Positions 10,001 through 19,226 of a DNA stretch of 64,000 nucleotides are shown one piece after another. The DNA lies in the NCBI RefSeq assembly GCF_030719035.1, contig NZ_CP132203.1, positions 3,100,001 to 3,164,000 on the forward strand, in the 5' to 3' direction. Source of the stretch: Hahella sp. HNIBRBA332. GTDB taxonomy: Bacteria > Pseudomonadota > Gammaproteobacteria > Pseudomonadales > Oleiphilaceae. The position numbers were made by a program, and so were the translations under genes. Each line of letters opens with the position of its first letter. Positions within the stretch are counted from its first letter, which is position 1. The notes beneath the pieces were generated by a model that saw nothing but the letters and a program-made list of their open reading frames with translations, did no database searches and was not told the origin of the DNA.

Positions 10001-13000
10001 ATCCGCGAATTGGAACTGGTTCACCTTGAAGTGGTCGGTGGAGCCCAGATACCAGTTCTTGATAGTGACGCCATCCACGCCATTGCTGTGCTCGATGATT
10101 AGATCGTTACCACGACGCGTGAAGGACAAATCAGACGCCTTGACGCCCTCACCGAACTTCAGCGTATCGGAGGAGGGTTCAATGTTGTTGAACGCCTCGC
10201 CTTCTCTGCGCTCAATCAGAGTGTCGCGACCGTCACCCAGGTTGAACAGATAGGTGTCGTCGCCAAATGACCCATAAAGAGTGTCATTGCCGGTTCCACC
10301 CGCCAGGGTATTCACAGTCTCGGCCCAGGTATTGGTATTGGCGATCAACACATCGTCGCCAGCACCGCCCAGCAGGGTGTCAGAGCCCAGGCCACGCAGC
10401 TCGTCGTTACCGTCGCCGCCGTCCAGCGTTCCCTGGCCTTCCAGTATGTCTTCGCCTTCGCCGCCGAACAGTTGGCCGGAGCCGTACAGTTCGTCCTTAC
10501 CGGCACCGCCGTATAGTTCATCCTGACCGCCATCGCCATACAGCTTGTCATCGCCAGCGTCGCCGTTCAATACGTCATCGCCGGAGCCGCCATGCAGCGT
10601 ATCGTTTCCTTCGCCGCCAGACAGAACGTCCGCGCCGCTATCGCCGAATAGTTCATCAGCGCCGAGACCGCCGGATAACTGATCCTGACCATCGCCGCCG
10701 CGCAGCGTATCGGCGCCTTCTTCGCCGAAAAGCTCATCGTTTCCGGAACCGCCGAACAGTGTGTCGCCGCCGTCGCCACCGAATAGACGATCCTCGCCCG
10801 CGCCGCCGTCGAGTCGGTCCGCGCCCAAGCCGCCTTTAAGCAAATCGGCGCCGCTATCTCCGTATAGCTCGTCGTCGCCAACGCCGCCGTCGACGTCATC
10901 ATCGCCATCGCCTGCGCGGACCTTGTCGTTTCCGTCCAACGTACTGATGGTTTCGCCATTGCTAAAGCCCTGAATCACGTCCGCATCTGCGCTGCCGACA
11001 ACCGCCTGCGCCATCAATGCAGCGAAATCCCAAGTCACGCCATCACTGAACGTCACGCTTTCCACACTGGAAGCCGCTGGCGTCAATTGCTCGCCCAGAT
11101 ACTGGCCAGTGATCGTGATTTGATCGTCGCTACCGGGAACGCTGATCACCAGATTGCCGCCTTCGCGTCGCACACGTACGGCTGTAGACGCAATATCAGT
11201 GAACTCAATGCGATCCGCGCCGTTGACGTCGGTGATGACGTCTTTGCCATCGCCGCGTGCGAAACGATATAGGTCGTCGCCTTCGCCGCCGGCAAGTTTG
11301 TCGTCGCCGGCGTCGCCAGCCAGCACGTCATTGCCGGCCCCGCCTTGCAGATCATCCGCGCCAGCGCCACCGGACAGACTATCGGCGCCGTCATTACCCA
11401 ATAATGTATCAGCGCCGCCAGCGCCGCTCAGGATATCGTCAGTGCTGTAGCCGATCAGGGTTTCATCGCCGTCGCCGCCGATCAACGCCATATCCAGCAA
11501 GGTTTCTTTATCCCAGACGGTTCCGTCCGCAAAACGCACTTCATCGATGGCGTAGCCGGTGGTTCCTTCGTTGCGGAAGAAGTCATGCACCAGCACCTGA
11601 TCGCCTGAGCCGTAGTCCAACTGCAGGTTATTACTGGCGCGGGAAACTCTAACGCTTGAGGGAGTCACACTCGCGGCGAACACTATTGCGTCGGAGCCGC
11701 CACTGTCATTGTTGTTGATGACATCGCGCCCATCGCCAGATGTGAACTGATAAATGTCCGCGCCTTCGCCGCCAGTGAGTGTATCGTCACCCACGCCGCC
11801 GTTCAGGGTGTCGTCGCCGTGACCGCCAAGAAGCTGGTCATTGCCGGCGCCGCCGAGCAGTTCGTCATTACCGCGATCGCCATTGAGCAAGTCGTTGCCC
11901 TGCAATCCGTCGATACGGTTATCGTTCAGATCGCCGTAGATCACGTCGGCCTTTTCCGTCGCCTCCATGGATTTCGCATTGATGTCTTCCGCGGAAAACA
12001 GGTGCGACAAACCAGAGCCCGGCAGGAAGAAGCCGATACTGCGACCAGCGATGCCGCCAAAGTCCGGGTAGTAATCGCGAATGGTGATCTTGTCGGTATC
12101 GGTCTGTTTGAACAATACATCCAGGTGACGGCCATTACGTCGGAAGATCACGTCATCCAGCTCAATCTCAGAGACGTAGATGGTGATTTTTCCATTGTTA
12201 TCGTAAATGGAGTCCTTCCCATCGCCCTTGGTGAAATAATAATTATCATCGCCGGCTCCGCCTTCCAGATGGTCATCGCCCACACCGCCAATGAGGTCGT
12301 CGTCGCCGTCGCCGCCATAGAGAGAATCATTGCCTTCCTGGCCGAACAGACGGTCTTTATCAGCGCCGCCGTACAGTGAGTCTTCGCCCAAGCCGCCCTG
12401 CAGTTCATCCTGACCGTTCTCGCCGTACAGCCTATCTTCGCCTTCCTGACCCAGAATGATGTCATCGCCATCTTTGCCATAAAGCACATCATTGCCTTTC
12501 AGGCCGTTGAGCACGTCGTTGGTGGAGAAGCCATAGATCGTGTCGGCGTCGTCGGTGGGCAGAATGGCGCGCTTTTTCAGCTCGTCCAGATCCAATTCCG
12601 AGCCATCGTCAAAACGAATGTGGCTCAACGCATATTCGCCAAGACCATCTTTTTCGAAATATCGGCTGACGGTGACTCGATCCTGCATATTCTTGTGGAA
12701 CAGCACTAGGGAATCGCCGCTGCGGCGCACCCAGAAATCATCTTTGCTGATGCCCGGTCCGAATTGCAGTGTGTTTATGTCGGAACCACTTTGATTGCGG
12801 TCGATGATAGTGTCGGCCCCATCCCCCAAATTGAAGTGGAAGGTATCGCTGCCTGCACCGCCGTCAAGGCTGTCATCGCCTTTGCCGCCAGTCAGCACAT
12901 CATCGCCTTCGTCCCCATAGAGCTTGTCCGCGCCATCGCCCGCGTCGATAACGTCGTTGCCTTTCTGACCCCGGATGACGTCATTGCCCGCCAGGCCGGT

Positions 13001-16000
13001 CAGGTTGTCATTAGTGGCGTCATAGCCCCAGATCTCATCCTGGCCCTCGGTAGGAATCAGCACTTTCGCCTTGACTGTGTCGATGTCCCAAAGGGTTCCA
13101 TCAGCAAATTCAATGGACTCCAACGCAAATCCTGTAGAGGCGTCTTTATTGAAGTAGTTATTGATCCGGACAGTTTGCGCGCCGTCATCAATGCTGATCA
13201 GAAGGTCCCAACCACGACGCAGCAATACAGTATTTTCCGCCAGGATGCCTGCGCCAAAGACCACACGATCCACCACTGTTTCAGAATACTCTTCCGTGAT
13301 TGTGTCATGACCGTCGCCTTTAGCGATTTGGTAAACATCCTTACCTGCGCCGCCGGACAAAGAGTCATCGCCACCGTCGCCGACAAGCAGATCATCGCCT
13401 ACATCGCCGCGCAGATTATCGGCGCCCTCGCCGCCATACAGCTTATCGTCGCCCTGGCCGCCATGAAGATAATCGTTGCCAGCATCGCCGCTCAATGTAT
13501 CCGCGCCAGCCTGGCCGTACAGCGAGTCATTACCGCTCAACCCTTTCAGGTTATCGTCAACGGCGTCGTAGCCCCAAATCTCATCAGCGCCTTCAGTGGG
13601 AACCTGTACTTTCTGTTTAACCGTAGCGACATCCCAGACGGTTCCGTCCGCAAACTCAATAAAATCCACGGCGTAGCCCGTGGCGCCATCTTCATTGAAG
13701 TAGCTACTGACGCGAATAACCTGACCTTCTTCGCCAATATGCACTAGCAGATCGCGACCATTACGCGCCAGGCGCACGTCGCTCTGGGTAATGCTGGCGT
13801 CGAGGTAAATCCGGTCTTCTCCCGCTGCGTTGGAATTGTTGATGACATCTCTGCCGTCCCCTGCGCTGAATTCATAGCGGTCATCGCCTTCACCGCCTTG
13901 CAGGTTGTCGTCGCCAACGCCGCCGACAATACGATCTGAGCCTTTGCCGCCAGTCAGCGTGTCACTGCCTTCACGGCCTTCCAGCACATCATCGCCGCCA
14001 TTGCCGTTCAGACGGTCTGCGCCTGCGGAACCAATAATGTAGGAGTGGCCTTCCGAGCCGGAGTAATTGTTATTCCAAATGCTGACGTCCTGCAGCGCGC
14101 CGGTCAGCAAATCATGAAACACGGAGGCGTTTTCATGGCCCTGCAACTGGGTAACGACTGCGTTTTCATCAATATTCAGCTGCGTGCGGAATGCGCTGTA
14201 CACCTGCGCAAGCAGCGCCGCGTCGTCTTTGGAGCCGACATTTTTGGCGTACTCCGCCAGAGACGTCTGCAGTTTGGCTGCGTCAGTCACCATCATTTTG
14301 TTGCTGCTAATGGAGTACAACGCACCAGAGAAGGCTTCCGCCAACACGGACTGCGCCAAAAAGCGATTGGCGAAGTGCATGCTCAGAGCGTGAAAACGCT
14401 CATCCAGATAACTGGTATTGATCCGATTCACATAGGGCGACTTGCCTTCTGCGAACTGGCTCTCAATAGATTCCTTGAATTGTGTCAGACCGGAGAAGCT
14501 TTCCAGAATCCACAATTTTTCTGTTGTAGACAAAGGTTTGCTAGTATCCAGACCCGCCTGTTCCCGCAGCGCGGTAAGCCCGGACCAGTCCGCAAGCACT
14601 TTTCCGAAGTTGTCATAGACAGTTTTAGCGTCAGAACCGGCCAATGACTGCACCAATGCCAGTGTGGCTTCGTTCTGCGCATATACCGTCTGCAAATCCT
14701 TGACGCTGCCGAAACCGCGCAGGAGCGGCAACTGAATGCCTCGCTGCAACAGGTCCTGCAATACGCTTTGGTTCAAAGTATGGGAACCTGGGTCTTTGGT
14801 GATGCGGTTATCCAATTGCAGGTCGAAGGCGGCGGCGTACGCCTCTTCACCGTTACGGACAATCGAACCTTCTGCAATGATGCGGTTGCCATTGCTGTCT
14901 TTATCGACGGTTTCGTGGTCGAGCTTGATCGCTTCAATCCCCAGATCTTGCAAGGAATGCAGCTCACCTTCCTGACTTAGGCCATCCTGGTTGGTGTCAG
15001 TCCACACCTGCAATTTGGAATAAATGGCGTCCTTGGCGTCGATCACACCGTCTTCATTTTCATCACCAGCGACTCGCAGAGCTTCAAAACCATCCACATC
15101 CGCGCCGCCGAACAGCTCGTTGATATCATCAATGGAGCCATTCTCATTCAGGTCATTGACCAACAGACCATCCCGCGCATTGATCCAGCCCACCCTTTCA
15201 GCGATGCCATCGCTGTCGATATCGAAATAAGTAGTGGAAGCTGCGAGGGCGGAGGTTTCGACCGCACCGCTGTTATCAAGGTCGAACGCCAGCGGATCGC
15301 GTCGCACAACAGAGTTATCAGGATCATGCTGAGGCGGATCATCCGGCTCGTCTTCAGTTTCCAATCGAATACCGAGATCGCCGTTGGAGAAATCGTTGAT
15401 GGTTAGGCCGCCGTTGACGGTAAGCACCGATCCATTCAATTCATAGGTAAAGCGGCCATCTTTACTCTTATAAACATTCTCCGGATCGTCTTCTTTACGG
15501 GTTCCACCCACAAGCGTAGTGTCTTCCAGTTTGACGGTTCCATTGCCGTCAGAATCTTTCAGCGTATCGGAACTATCCGAGACATAGGTGTCAAAGCCTT
15601 CGCCACCTTCGAGGGTATCGGAGCCTTCGCCGCCTTCCAGGCGATCTTCTCCTTTGCCGCCCTTCAGAGTATCGTTACCACTCTCTCCAAAAATTCGGAC
15701 GCCATTATCTCCAACCTCTATTTCATCATCGTGAGATGTGCCCTTGATCGTTTCAACACTTCTAACAACTATCGAGCCATCGCCTTTAGATTCTCTTACC
15801 GTTATTCCTTCGTTACCCTCTCTTGTTATAACCACGCCGCTAGACATATCGGATATATCTAACGTATCGCCTTCGCTATCCTGCTCTTGCTCTCCCATAT
15901 CTATATATTCAAGGCCATCTAGCTTTTCAGCATCTACTCCAGATATAACCAATGAATCATTTTGAGCACCGAGCTCAATTCTCTCTATATCGTATAAATA

Positions 16001-17173
16001 GTCTCGCCAGCTAGAAATCAGCCCGTCTGACTCAATTTTAAAACGGTACTTAAATAAAGCATCTCCTGATAAAGAATCATCAATGGAGACACTGAGAGAA
16101 TCATTTAAAGCGGTATATTTAACTGTATCAACCCCTCTACCTCCATCAATAAGATCATCATCATCAGATCCAATTATTACATCATCACCCAAGCCTGCGT
16201 GAACAATATTGTCGCCTGAATTAGTTTGTAGTTCAGCATCATCACCATAGGTGCCGGCAATATACTCTTCGCCAAAAACAGATCCAATACGGTCACTCAT
16301 ATCGCCGAAAGGCAGGTCATTGCCCAACTCAAATCCATCATCTTTCGTCAAGCCATATGAACGCCAAAAAAAGTCATCCAATGACTTAACCAGATCAGAC
16401 TGATCGGTATCAAGGACAGCAGGGCCGCCAAATAAATTTATTATAGCCTCCCATCTATTCGAGTTGCCAGCACTCCAGGCAGCCTCCTGGCTTGCCTGAA
16501 CCATCGCAATTAAATCATAAGTTCCATCAAGATGCTTAACTGTGACACTTCTATATTCGCCATTTAAAGGTATATCTGCGACTACATCTTCAGAACTTAA
16601 AAGAAAATCACTAAAGAAATTATCTATGCCTAAATAGGGAAATAATTGCGTCCCAGCCCATGGAGCGTAATCCCCTTCCATATGAGGGATCATACCGCTA
16701 AAAACCGTACTCGCAGCGGCTCCTGCATCGATGGCCCCTAGCCCCATTACACCAGGAAGTTCGCCACCATAATTAATCACGTCACCAACTAAATTAAATG
16801 CAATCAAGTTAGACGCTTGCTGATTCTTTCTTTCGGCCAGAGCTGGATCGCCACCACGAATTTTATACTGTATTTTAGTATAATCCCGGATGTAATCCGC
16901 ATAGAATCCCTTACCTGTATTGACACCTTGCGCACCTTCTATCCAGCGCCATACAGCAGGGTCTACTCCTTGCTTAGCAACATACTCACCATCGACATGA
17001 TCGCTAATCATCTCAAAAATGGCTTTATACAATGGTTCACCCAATCCCACTTCATCCGGCTTAGATTTGTATTTTAATAATTGATCATCCAACATAACCT
17101 TTAACGTCTCAACTTGCTCTTGAGTTAAGGTTATTCCACCATGTCCACGCTCATATACAACTTTCTTTGTCAT
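7094..17173 (-). CDS. Giant RTX calcium-binding protein, probable type I secretion substrate
   Basis: About 3,359 residues from the ATG at 17173; a TTG at 17191 overlapping the upstream stop (TTGA) is an alternative, and the AAAGGA next to the ATG is closer than ideal. Order: unique N-terminal module (about 1-320), first RTX nonapeptides (GGxGxDxLx), an EF-hand-rich segment (about 630-760, e.g. DSDGIAERV, DENEDGVID), a mostly helical stretch (about 810-1040), then long blocks of nonapeptides alternating with twelve ~75-residue hemolysin-type calcium-binding-related modules (DGRDVI..., FADGTVWD). A Gly/Asn/Asp/Thr-rich linker lies near residues 2841-2894. There is no signal peptide and no recognised catalytic site. 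RTX repeats fold on Ca2+ outside the cell after type I export, but no ABC/HlyD/TolC export genes adjoin it. DNA for the first ~490 codons is much more AT-rich than the repeats. Confidence 0.9.
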   Translation of the reverse strand: MTKKVVYERGHGGITLTQEQVETLKVMLDDQLLKYKSKPDEVGLGEPLYKAIFEMISDHVDGEYVAKQGVDPAVWRWIEGAQGVNTGKGFYADYIRDYTKIQYKIRGGDPALAERKNQQASNLIAFNLVGDVINYGGELPGVMGLGAIDAGAAASTVFSGMIPHMEGDYAPWAGTQLFPYLGIDNFFSDFLLSSEDVVADIPLNGEYRSVTVKHLDGTYDLIAMVQASQEAAWSAGNSNRWEAIINLFGGPAVLDTDQSDLVKSLDDFFWRSYGLTKDDGFELGNDLPFGDMSDRIGSVFGEEYIAGTYGDDAELQTNSGDNIVHAGLGDDVIIGSDDDDLIDGGRGVDTVKYTALNDSLSVSIDDSLSGDALFKYRFKIESDGLISSWRDYLYDIERIELGAQNDSLVISGVDAEKLDGLEYIDMGEQEQDSEGDTLDISDMSSGVVITREGNEGITVRESKGDGSIVVRSVETIKGTSHDDEIEVGDNGVRIFGESGNDTLKGGKGEDRLEGGEGSDTLEGGEGFDTYVSDSSDTLKDSDGNGTVKLEDTTLVGGTRKEDDPENVYKSKDGRFTYELNGSVLTVNGGLTINDFSNGDLGIRLETEDEPDDPPQHDPDNSVVRRDPLAFDLDNSGAVETSALAASTTYFDIDSDGIAERVGWINARDGLLVNDLNENGSIDDINELFGGADVDGFEALRVAGDENEDGVIDAKDAIYSKLQVWTDTNQDGLSQEGELHSLQDLGIEAIKLDHETVDKDSNGNRIIAEGSIVRNGEEAYAAAFDLQLDNRITKDPGSHTLNQSVLQDLLQRGIQLPLLRGFGSVKDLQTVYAQNEATLALVQSLAGSDAKTVYDNFGKVLADWSGLTALREQAGLDTSKPLSTTEKLWILESFSGLTQFKESIESQFAEGKSPYVNRINTSYLDERFHALSMHFANRFLAQSVLAEAFSGALYSISSNKMMVTDAAKLQTSLAEYAKNVGSKDDAALLAQVYSAFRTQLNIDENAVVTQLQGHENASVFHDLLTGALQDVSIWNNNYSGSEGHSYIIGSAGADRLNGNGGDDVLEGREGSDTLTGGKGSDRIVGGVGDDNLQGGEGDDRYEFSAGDGRDVINNSNAAGEDRIYLDASITQSDVRLARNGRDLLVHIGEEGQVIRVSSYFNEDGATGYAVDFIEFADGTVWDVATVKQKVQVPTEGADEIWGYDAVDDNLKGLSGNDSLYGQAGADTLSGDAGNDYLHGGQGDDKLYGGEGADNLRGDVGDDLLVGDGGDDSLSGGAGKDVYQIAKGDGHDTITEEYSETVVDRVVFGAGILAENTVLLRRGWDLLISIDDGAQTVRINNYFNKDASTGFALESIEFADGTLWDIDTVKAKVLIPTEGQDEIWGYDATNDNLTGLAGNDVIRGQKGNDVIDAGDGADKLYGDEGDDVLTGGKGDDSLDGGAGSDTFHFNLGDGADTIIDRNQSGSDINTLQFGPGISKDDFWVRRSGDSLVLFHKNMQDRVTVSRYFEKDGLGEYALSHIRFDDGSELDLDELKKRAILPTDDADTIYGFSTNDVLNGLKGNDVLYGKDGDDIILGQEGEDRLYGENGQDELQGGLGEDSLYGGADKDRLFGQEGNDSLYGGDGDDDLIGGVGDDHLEGGAGDDNYYFTKGDGKDSIYDNNGKITIYVSEIELDDVIFRRNGRHLDVLFKQTDTDKITIRDYYPDFGGIAGRSIGFFLPGSGLSHLFSAEDINAKSMEATEKADVIYGDLNDNRIDGLQGNDLLNGDRGNDELLGGAGNDQLLGGHGDDTLNGGVGDDTLTGGEGADIYQFTSGDGRDVINNNDSGGSDAIVFAASVTPSSVRVSRASNNLQLDYGSGDQVLVHDFFRNEGTTGYAIDEVRFADGTVWDKETLLDMALIGGDGDETLIGYSTDDILSGAGGADTLLGNDGADSLSGGAGADDLQGGAGNDVLAGDAGDDKLAGGEGDDLYRFARGDGKDVITDVNGADRIEFTDIASTAVRVRREGGNLVISVPGSDDQITITGQYLGEQLTPAASSVESVTFSDGVTWDFAALMAQAVVGSADADVIQGFSNGETISTLDGNDKVRAGDGDDDVDGGVGDDELYGDSGADLLKGGLGADRLDGGAGEDRLFGGDGGDTLFGGSGNDELFGEEGADTLRGGDGQDQLSGGLGADELFGDSGADVLSGGEGNDTLHGGSGDDVLNGDAGDDKLYGDGGQDELYGGAGKDELYGSGQLFGGEGEDILEGQGTLDGGDGNDELRGLGSDTLLGGAGDDVLIANTNTWAETVNTLAGGTGNDTLYGSFGDDTYLFNLGDGRDTLIERREGEAFNNIEPSSDTLKFGEGVKASDLSFTRRGNDLIIEHSNGVDGVTIKNWYLGSTDHFKVNQFQFADGSALSDADIEARTVTLGTDAGETLTGYRELNDEIHAGGGDDKVWGRQGNDTIYGDAGVDYLDGDEGDDRLFGGEGDDNLVGRIGDDYLEGGLGDDSLQGNEGADELYGQDGEDSLFGGAGNDLLDGGADKDYFEAGAGDDKVFGGAGNDQLSGNAGDDELTGGEGDDKYVYGPGDGHDVIFNGDGGFDGVLFGGGLNESRLTFSRDGDDLLIAIDDGVNDSVRVKDHFKGGDFAIDWVQPDGSSMINTANINKLAAGGDPDDGGSDGEYDNVMEGNEDGEQIAGTNGRNLIRGLGGDDTIFAFGGDDRIEGGDGGDHLYGGNGSGVGSGNDVIIGGDGNDVLVGEDGDDLLFGGAGDDHYYYKAGQGVDVIDASGGGADWVFFLDGLNRSRLSYHQDGDDLVILVDGDLAQQVRVKDHFLGGEHAIAYVQPTDGGNAIRASSLVGMLTPMPDGSGGDNGGGTDNGGDTGGGTDNGGDNGGSDNNGGTDNNGGDTGNGDGETPQPQLGEDDVINGSGANDTLIGGSGDDTLSGGAGDDLLLGGVGDDVYIYTGGQDVLRDASGVDTLRFGGGITFGQVSSGLTKAGNDLVLKVSGGGQVTLTDFFLGGDALVENIEFETGGQISAQQIFGVFGMSIPAASDYDQTVDGTQNGDSALTAGDGRDLVRGFNGDDILNGGKGDDLLIGGRGDDVYVFNAGGGMDVIDNTGGGFDTLRFEGIGFGQVSSGLQRNGDHLTLNVSGGSDSVTLKNFFKGGDHAIDRIEFASGGQITGDQIFGVFGMSNPDPDGSPNYSGLPDERGFGTVTIAEAGADVIFGSSDGDLIDGGAGDDHLTGGRGDDYLIGGAGNDTYHFAAGDGRDTINDYAGAGEDQLQFAAGVDEQNLWFSRDGDDLVMDLLGSQDQVRVQSWYADNSQQLEAVRTDDAVIDAGRIEQLVSAMAAFDAPVGGEITLSEEQQSQVNAAIAASWQSA
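8490..8655 (-). repeat. Low-complexity Gly/Asn/Asp/Thr linker in the RTX gene
   Basis: On the minus strand a short unit coding for variants of NGGDTGGGTD is repeated in tandem, between the ninth and tenth calcium-binding-related modules. It looks like a flexible linker and a likely site of replication slippage. Confidence 0.7.
14900..15300 (-). other. EF-hand-rich segment inside the RTX gene
   Basis: The translation here holds several EF-hand-like Ca2+ loops: FDLDNSGAVE, DSDGIAERV, DLNENGSIDD, DENEDGVIDAKD and DTNQDGLSQEGE. The block is often seen in long RTX proteins between the N-terminal module and the repeat array. It suggests a second type of calcium site distinct from the nonapeptide rolls. 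Confidence 0.75.
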
Positions 17174-17187
17174 TCCTTTACACCCAA

Positions 17188-17994
17188 TCAATTATCTGAC
17201 CATTTATAATCAACTACCATAGCCTTTTCTACTGTATCGCGAAGCTCTGCGTCATATTTAACAATAACGTCAATAGGCAAGTATTCCTTATAAAATTTAT
17301 ACGTAATATCAACACGTCCATTTAATACATATGAGACTGTACATTGATTTAGTGGAATAGCCCCTCCTCCCCAACAGTCGACAAAGAAAGGTCGTCCCAA
17401 AGGGGTTTTATAAATATTTTCAGGAGCTTTATACCCAACAGCAAGCAAATGCTTTGGGCGCTCATCAGCTGACTTCCAATAGCATGCTTCGAGCCCCTCC
17501 TCAGTATACTCGCAGTTGTTATAACTCCCTTTTGCCTGATAAAACTGATTCTCAGATCTATCTTGAAGCATTCCGGAACTATTTCCAGAATAGGTTAGAG
17601 AAATACTTTCCGGCATTAGCTTCAAATCAGCACTCATACCACCTGTATCTTTCAGTCTGTAATTCAGCTTTATACCTTTTGTAGCGACGGGATTATCTGG
17701 ACAACCTTCTGGCTCCGTAGGATCAGGCCTATGAGGTAGATCTTCACTATCTTTAACTGCTCGGAACTGTAGGTTAGTCTCGTAGGGAAACCTGAATACT
17801 GTTTTCCCCAAAGCCACATATACATTTCCTTCCGCATTCTTCTTACATAGGTCAGGGCTATATTCAATATTCCCCGCAAAGCTAGCATTCCTATTAGTCT
17901 CACCACTCTCTTCACTATCCGCATATCCATGCTGACAACCAGCTATGAAAAACAGTGCAATGCTCCAGTCGATACACTTTTTATATCTTCCCAT
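17188..17994 (-). CDS. AT-rich predicted lipoprotein next to the RTX gene
   Basis: The 268 residues begin with a lipoprotein signal: MGRYKKCIDWSIALFFIAGC, with the lipobox IAGC. The mature part has several Cys (CKKN, EGCPDN, NNCEYT, ACYWK, DCWGGG, NQCT), suggesting disulfides in the periplasm. I do not recognise the family. Its stop codon is 14 bases before the RTX ATG, or overlaps the alternative TTG, so the two are almost certainly cotranslated. Its base composition matches the AT-rich 5' part of the RTX gene, not the GC-rich repeats. By analogy with toxin pairs it could be an accessory or immunity lipoprotein for the RTX N-terminal module; that is inference. Confidence 0.7.
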   Translation of the reverse strand: MGRYKKCIDWSIALFFIAGCQHGYADSEESGETNRNASFAGNIEYSPDLCKKNAEGNVYVALGKTVFRFPYETNLQFRAVKDSEDLPHRPDPTEPEGCPDNPVATKGIKLNYRLKDTGGMSADLKLMPESISLTYSGNSSGMLQDRSENQFYQAKGSYNNCEYTEEGLEACYWKSADERPKHLLAVGYKAPENIYKTPLGRPFFVDCWGGGAIPLNQCTVSYVLNGRVDITYKFYKEYLPIDVIVKYDAELRDTVEKAMVVDYKWSDN

Positions 17995-18205
17995 TTGTCA
18001 AACCCTGTTTGCTGTCTCGTATTTATACATCACCACTAATAAGCCATTAAAACAAAACTTTGAATAAATCTTCCTCCTGATCTCCGCTTCAGTATTCCTC
18101 CTCATTAAACGAACCAAAACGACAATTAACGCCTAAAAACGCGCTGAGCCAATATGCGCCGTTCTAAAACACTAACCTCTCGACTTACCCATAAGTCAGG
18201 TGGGT

Positions 18206-18362
18206 GTTACTGGGACGTAAAAAATTTAGTACACACTGACCACGTTGAATTTACTCTCAAGGTAGTTTCGCGCCAGATCGTCAATAACGGAAGATTGGTT
18301 TTTCTCGATTTTCTGGGGGTAAGGTCAAGATGACCGCTTATAAAACAAACAGTCTTATCCAC
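18206..18362 (-). pseudogene. Decayed second copy of the SLOG-like gene at 19774
   Basis: From a GTG at 18362 it reads DKTVCFISGHLDLTP, matching the intact gene (EKTVCFISGHLDLTP). After that an internal deletion of about 60 bases and a frameshift break it. Further on, DDLARNYLESKFNVVSVY then a stop still aligns with ADKLAQDYLFGKSSAVTVY of the intact copy, in another frame. Homology continues to about 18206. No functional protein is expected. Confidence 0.85.
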
Positions 18363-18563
18363 GGATAACATCTCCTTGTGAACAGTAGCTTCAAAAGGCT
18401 TCCTAGCTCTCTCAACATGGCCATAAATTAGCGCTCCCCAAGTCGCCACAAATGTTCCTTGTTACGATAGATTCTCCCAATTTCATCAAATATTGAAAAA
18501 AATAATCTGTTATTTTTGATAAAAATCAGACGAGTAGCTCATATTTTCTAGCTGTAGAAGATA
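18206..18563 (-). repeat. Direct repeat copy 1: pseudogene plus upstream region
   Basis: The segment resembles 19925-20338 in the same orientation, including about 200 bases upstream of the start codon (shared GTTCCTTGTTACGA, CCAATTTCATCAAA, CTGTTATTTTT). The intact and broken copies thus share the gene start and its likely promoter region. The rest of 18000-18634 shows no further gene. Confidence 0.85.
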
Positions 18564-18634
18564 ACAGACATACGCACTTTTTATATTCAGTTCCAGCACC
18601 AAAATTAGAAGTCCAATTCTCTTTAGAGTAACCA

Positions 18635-19069
18635 TCAATCATAGATTTCACGAAAATATTTATCCGAATCAAAATCAATATCCGTTCCAAGTTTTTCCGC
18701 AATTGGAGATTGCCACATACTCAGTCCTGATGACAGGAGCGAGGTCAGCTTCCTCCTTAAAGATAACTTTAATATCGACTTTAAGACTTTAACTATGGCT
18801 GATGTTGAACCACTATACCTGTCCCAAAAGGTCGGCTTATAGCCTTTAATATTATCTACAACTTCACAGCATTCTGGGTTTAATGTGACAAAATGTTCCA
18901 CTCCCTGATAAAAAACAACATCACTCTTATCAACCTTATCCATACTCAACAAAAAACCTACTTCTTCTTGATTACAGATATAATTCATAATTACAGGTGG
19001 ATAATGCTTGAGTGCATATTTTACAGCCAGCCTAATTCTTTCATCATCTAAAAGAACGCCGTTCAGCAT
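18635..19069 (-). CDS. AT-rich protein of unknown function
   Basis: The start is the ATG at 19069, with AGGA seven bases upstream; a TTG 12 codons earlier is possible. The 144 residues (MLNGVLLDDERIRLAVKYAL) have no signal peptide, no clear membrane helix and no motif I recognise. Composition is strongly AT-rich relative to the window, like the lipoprotein and RTX 5' end. It sits between the two copies of the SLOG-like gene. An orphan immunity protein or phage-type accessory gene are both possible. Confidence 0.45.
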   Translation of the reverse strand: MLNGVLLDDERIRLAVKYALKHYPPVIMNYICNQEEVGFLLSMDKVDKSDVVFYQGVEHFVTLNPECCEVVDNIKGYKPTFWDRYSGSTSAIVKVLKSILKLSLRRKLTSLLSSGLSMWQSPIAEKLGTDIDFDSDKYFREIYD

Positions 19070-19226
19070 AACAGTATCCTGAATAACTAAGAGCGGACCT
19101 AGCAATAAAGTATACGAGGCAGCACAACAAAATTATTGATAAAAACATTCTCAACAGCTTCTTTCCATGCTTAGCATGTCCTACCACCCAATTTTTATAC
19201 ATGATCAAATAGCGCAAAACTGTTTT

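Noticed and set aside
7805..13747. Several open frames of 130-330 codons on the plus strand opposite the RTX gene
   Set aside because: They mirror the repeated GGxGxDxLx coding of the minus strand; the Val/Ala/Ile-rich translations are periodic and have no start signals.
7400..15700. Periodic repeats that could be mistaken for a CRISPR array or tandem DNA repeat
   Set aside because: The period is 27 bases and in frame with RTX nonapeptides; copies diverge at third positions, and there is no spacer structure.
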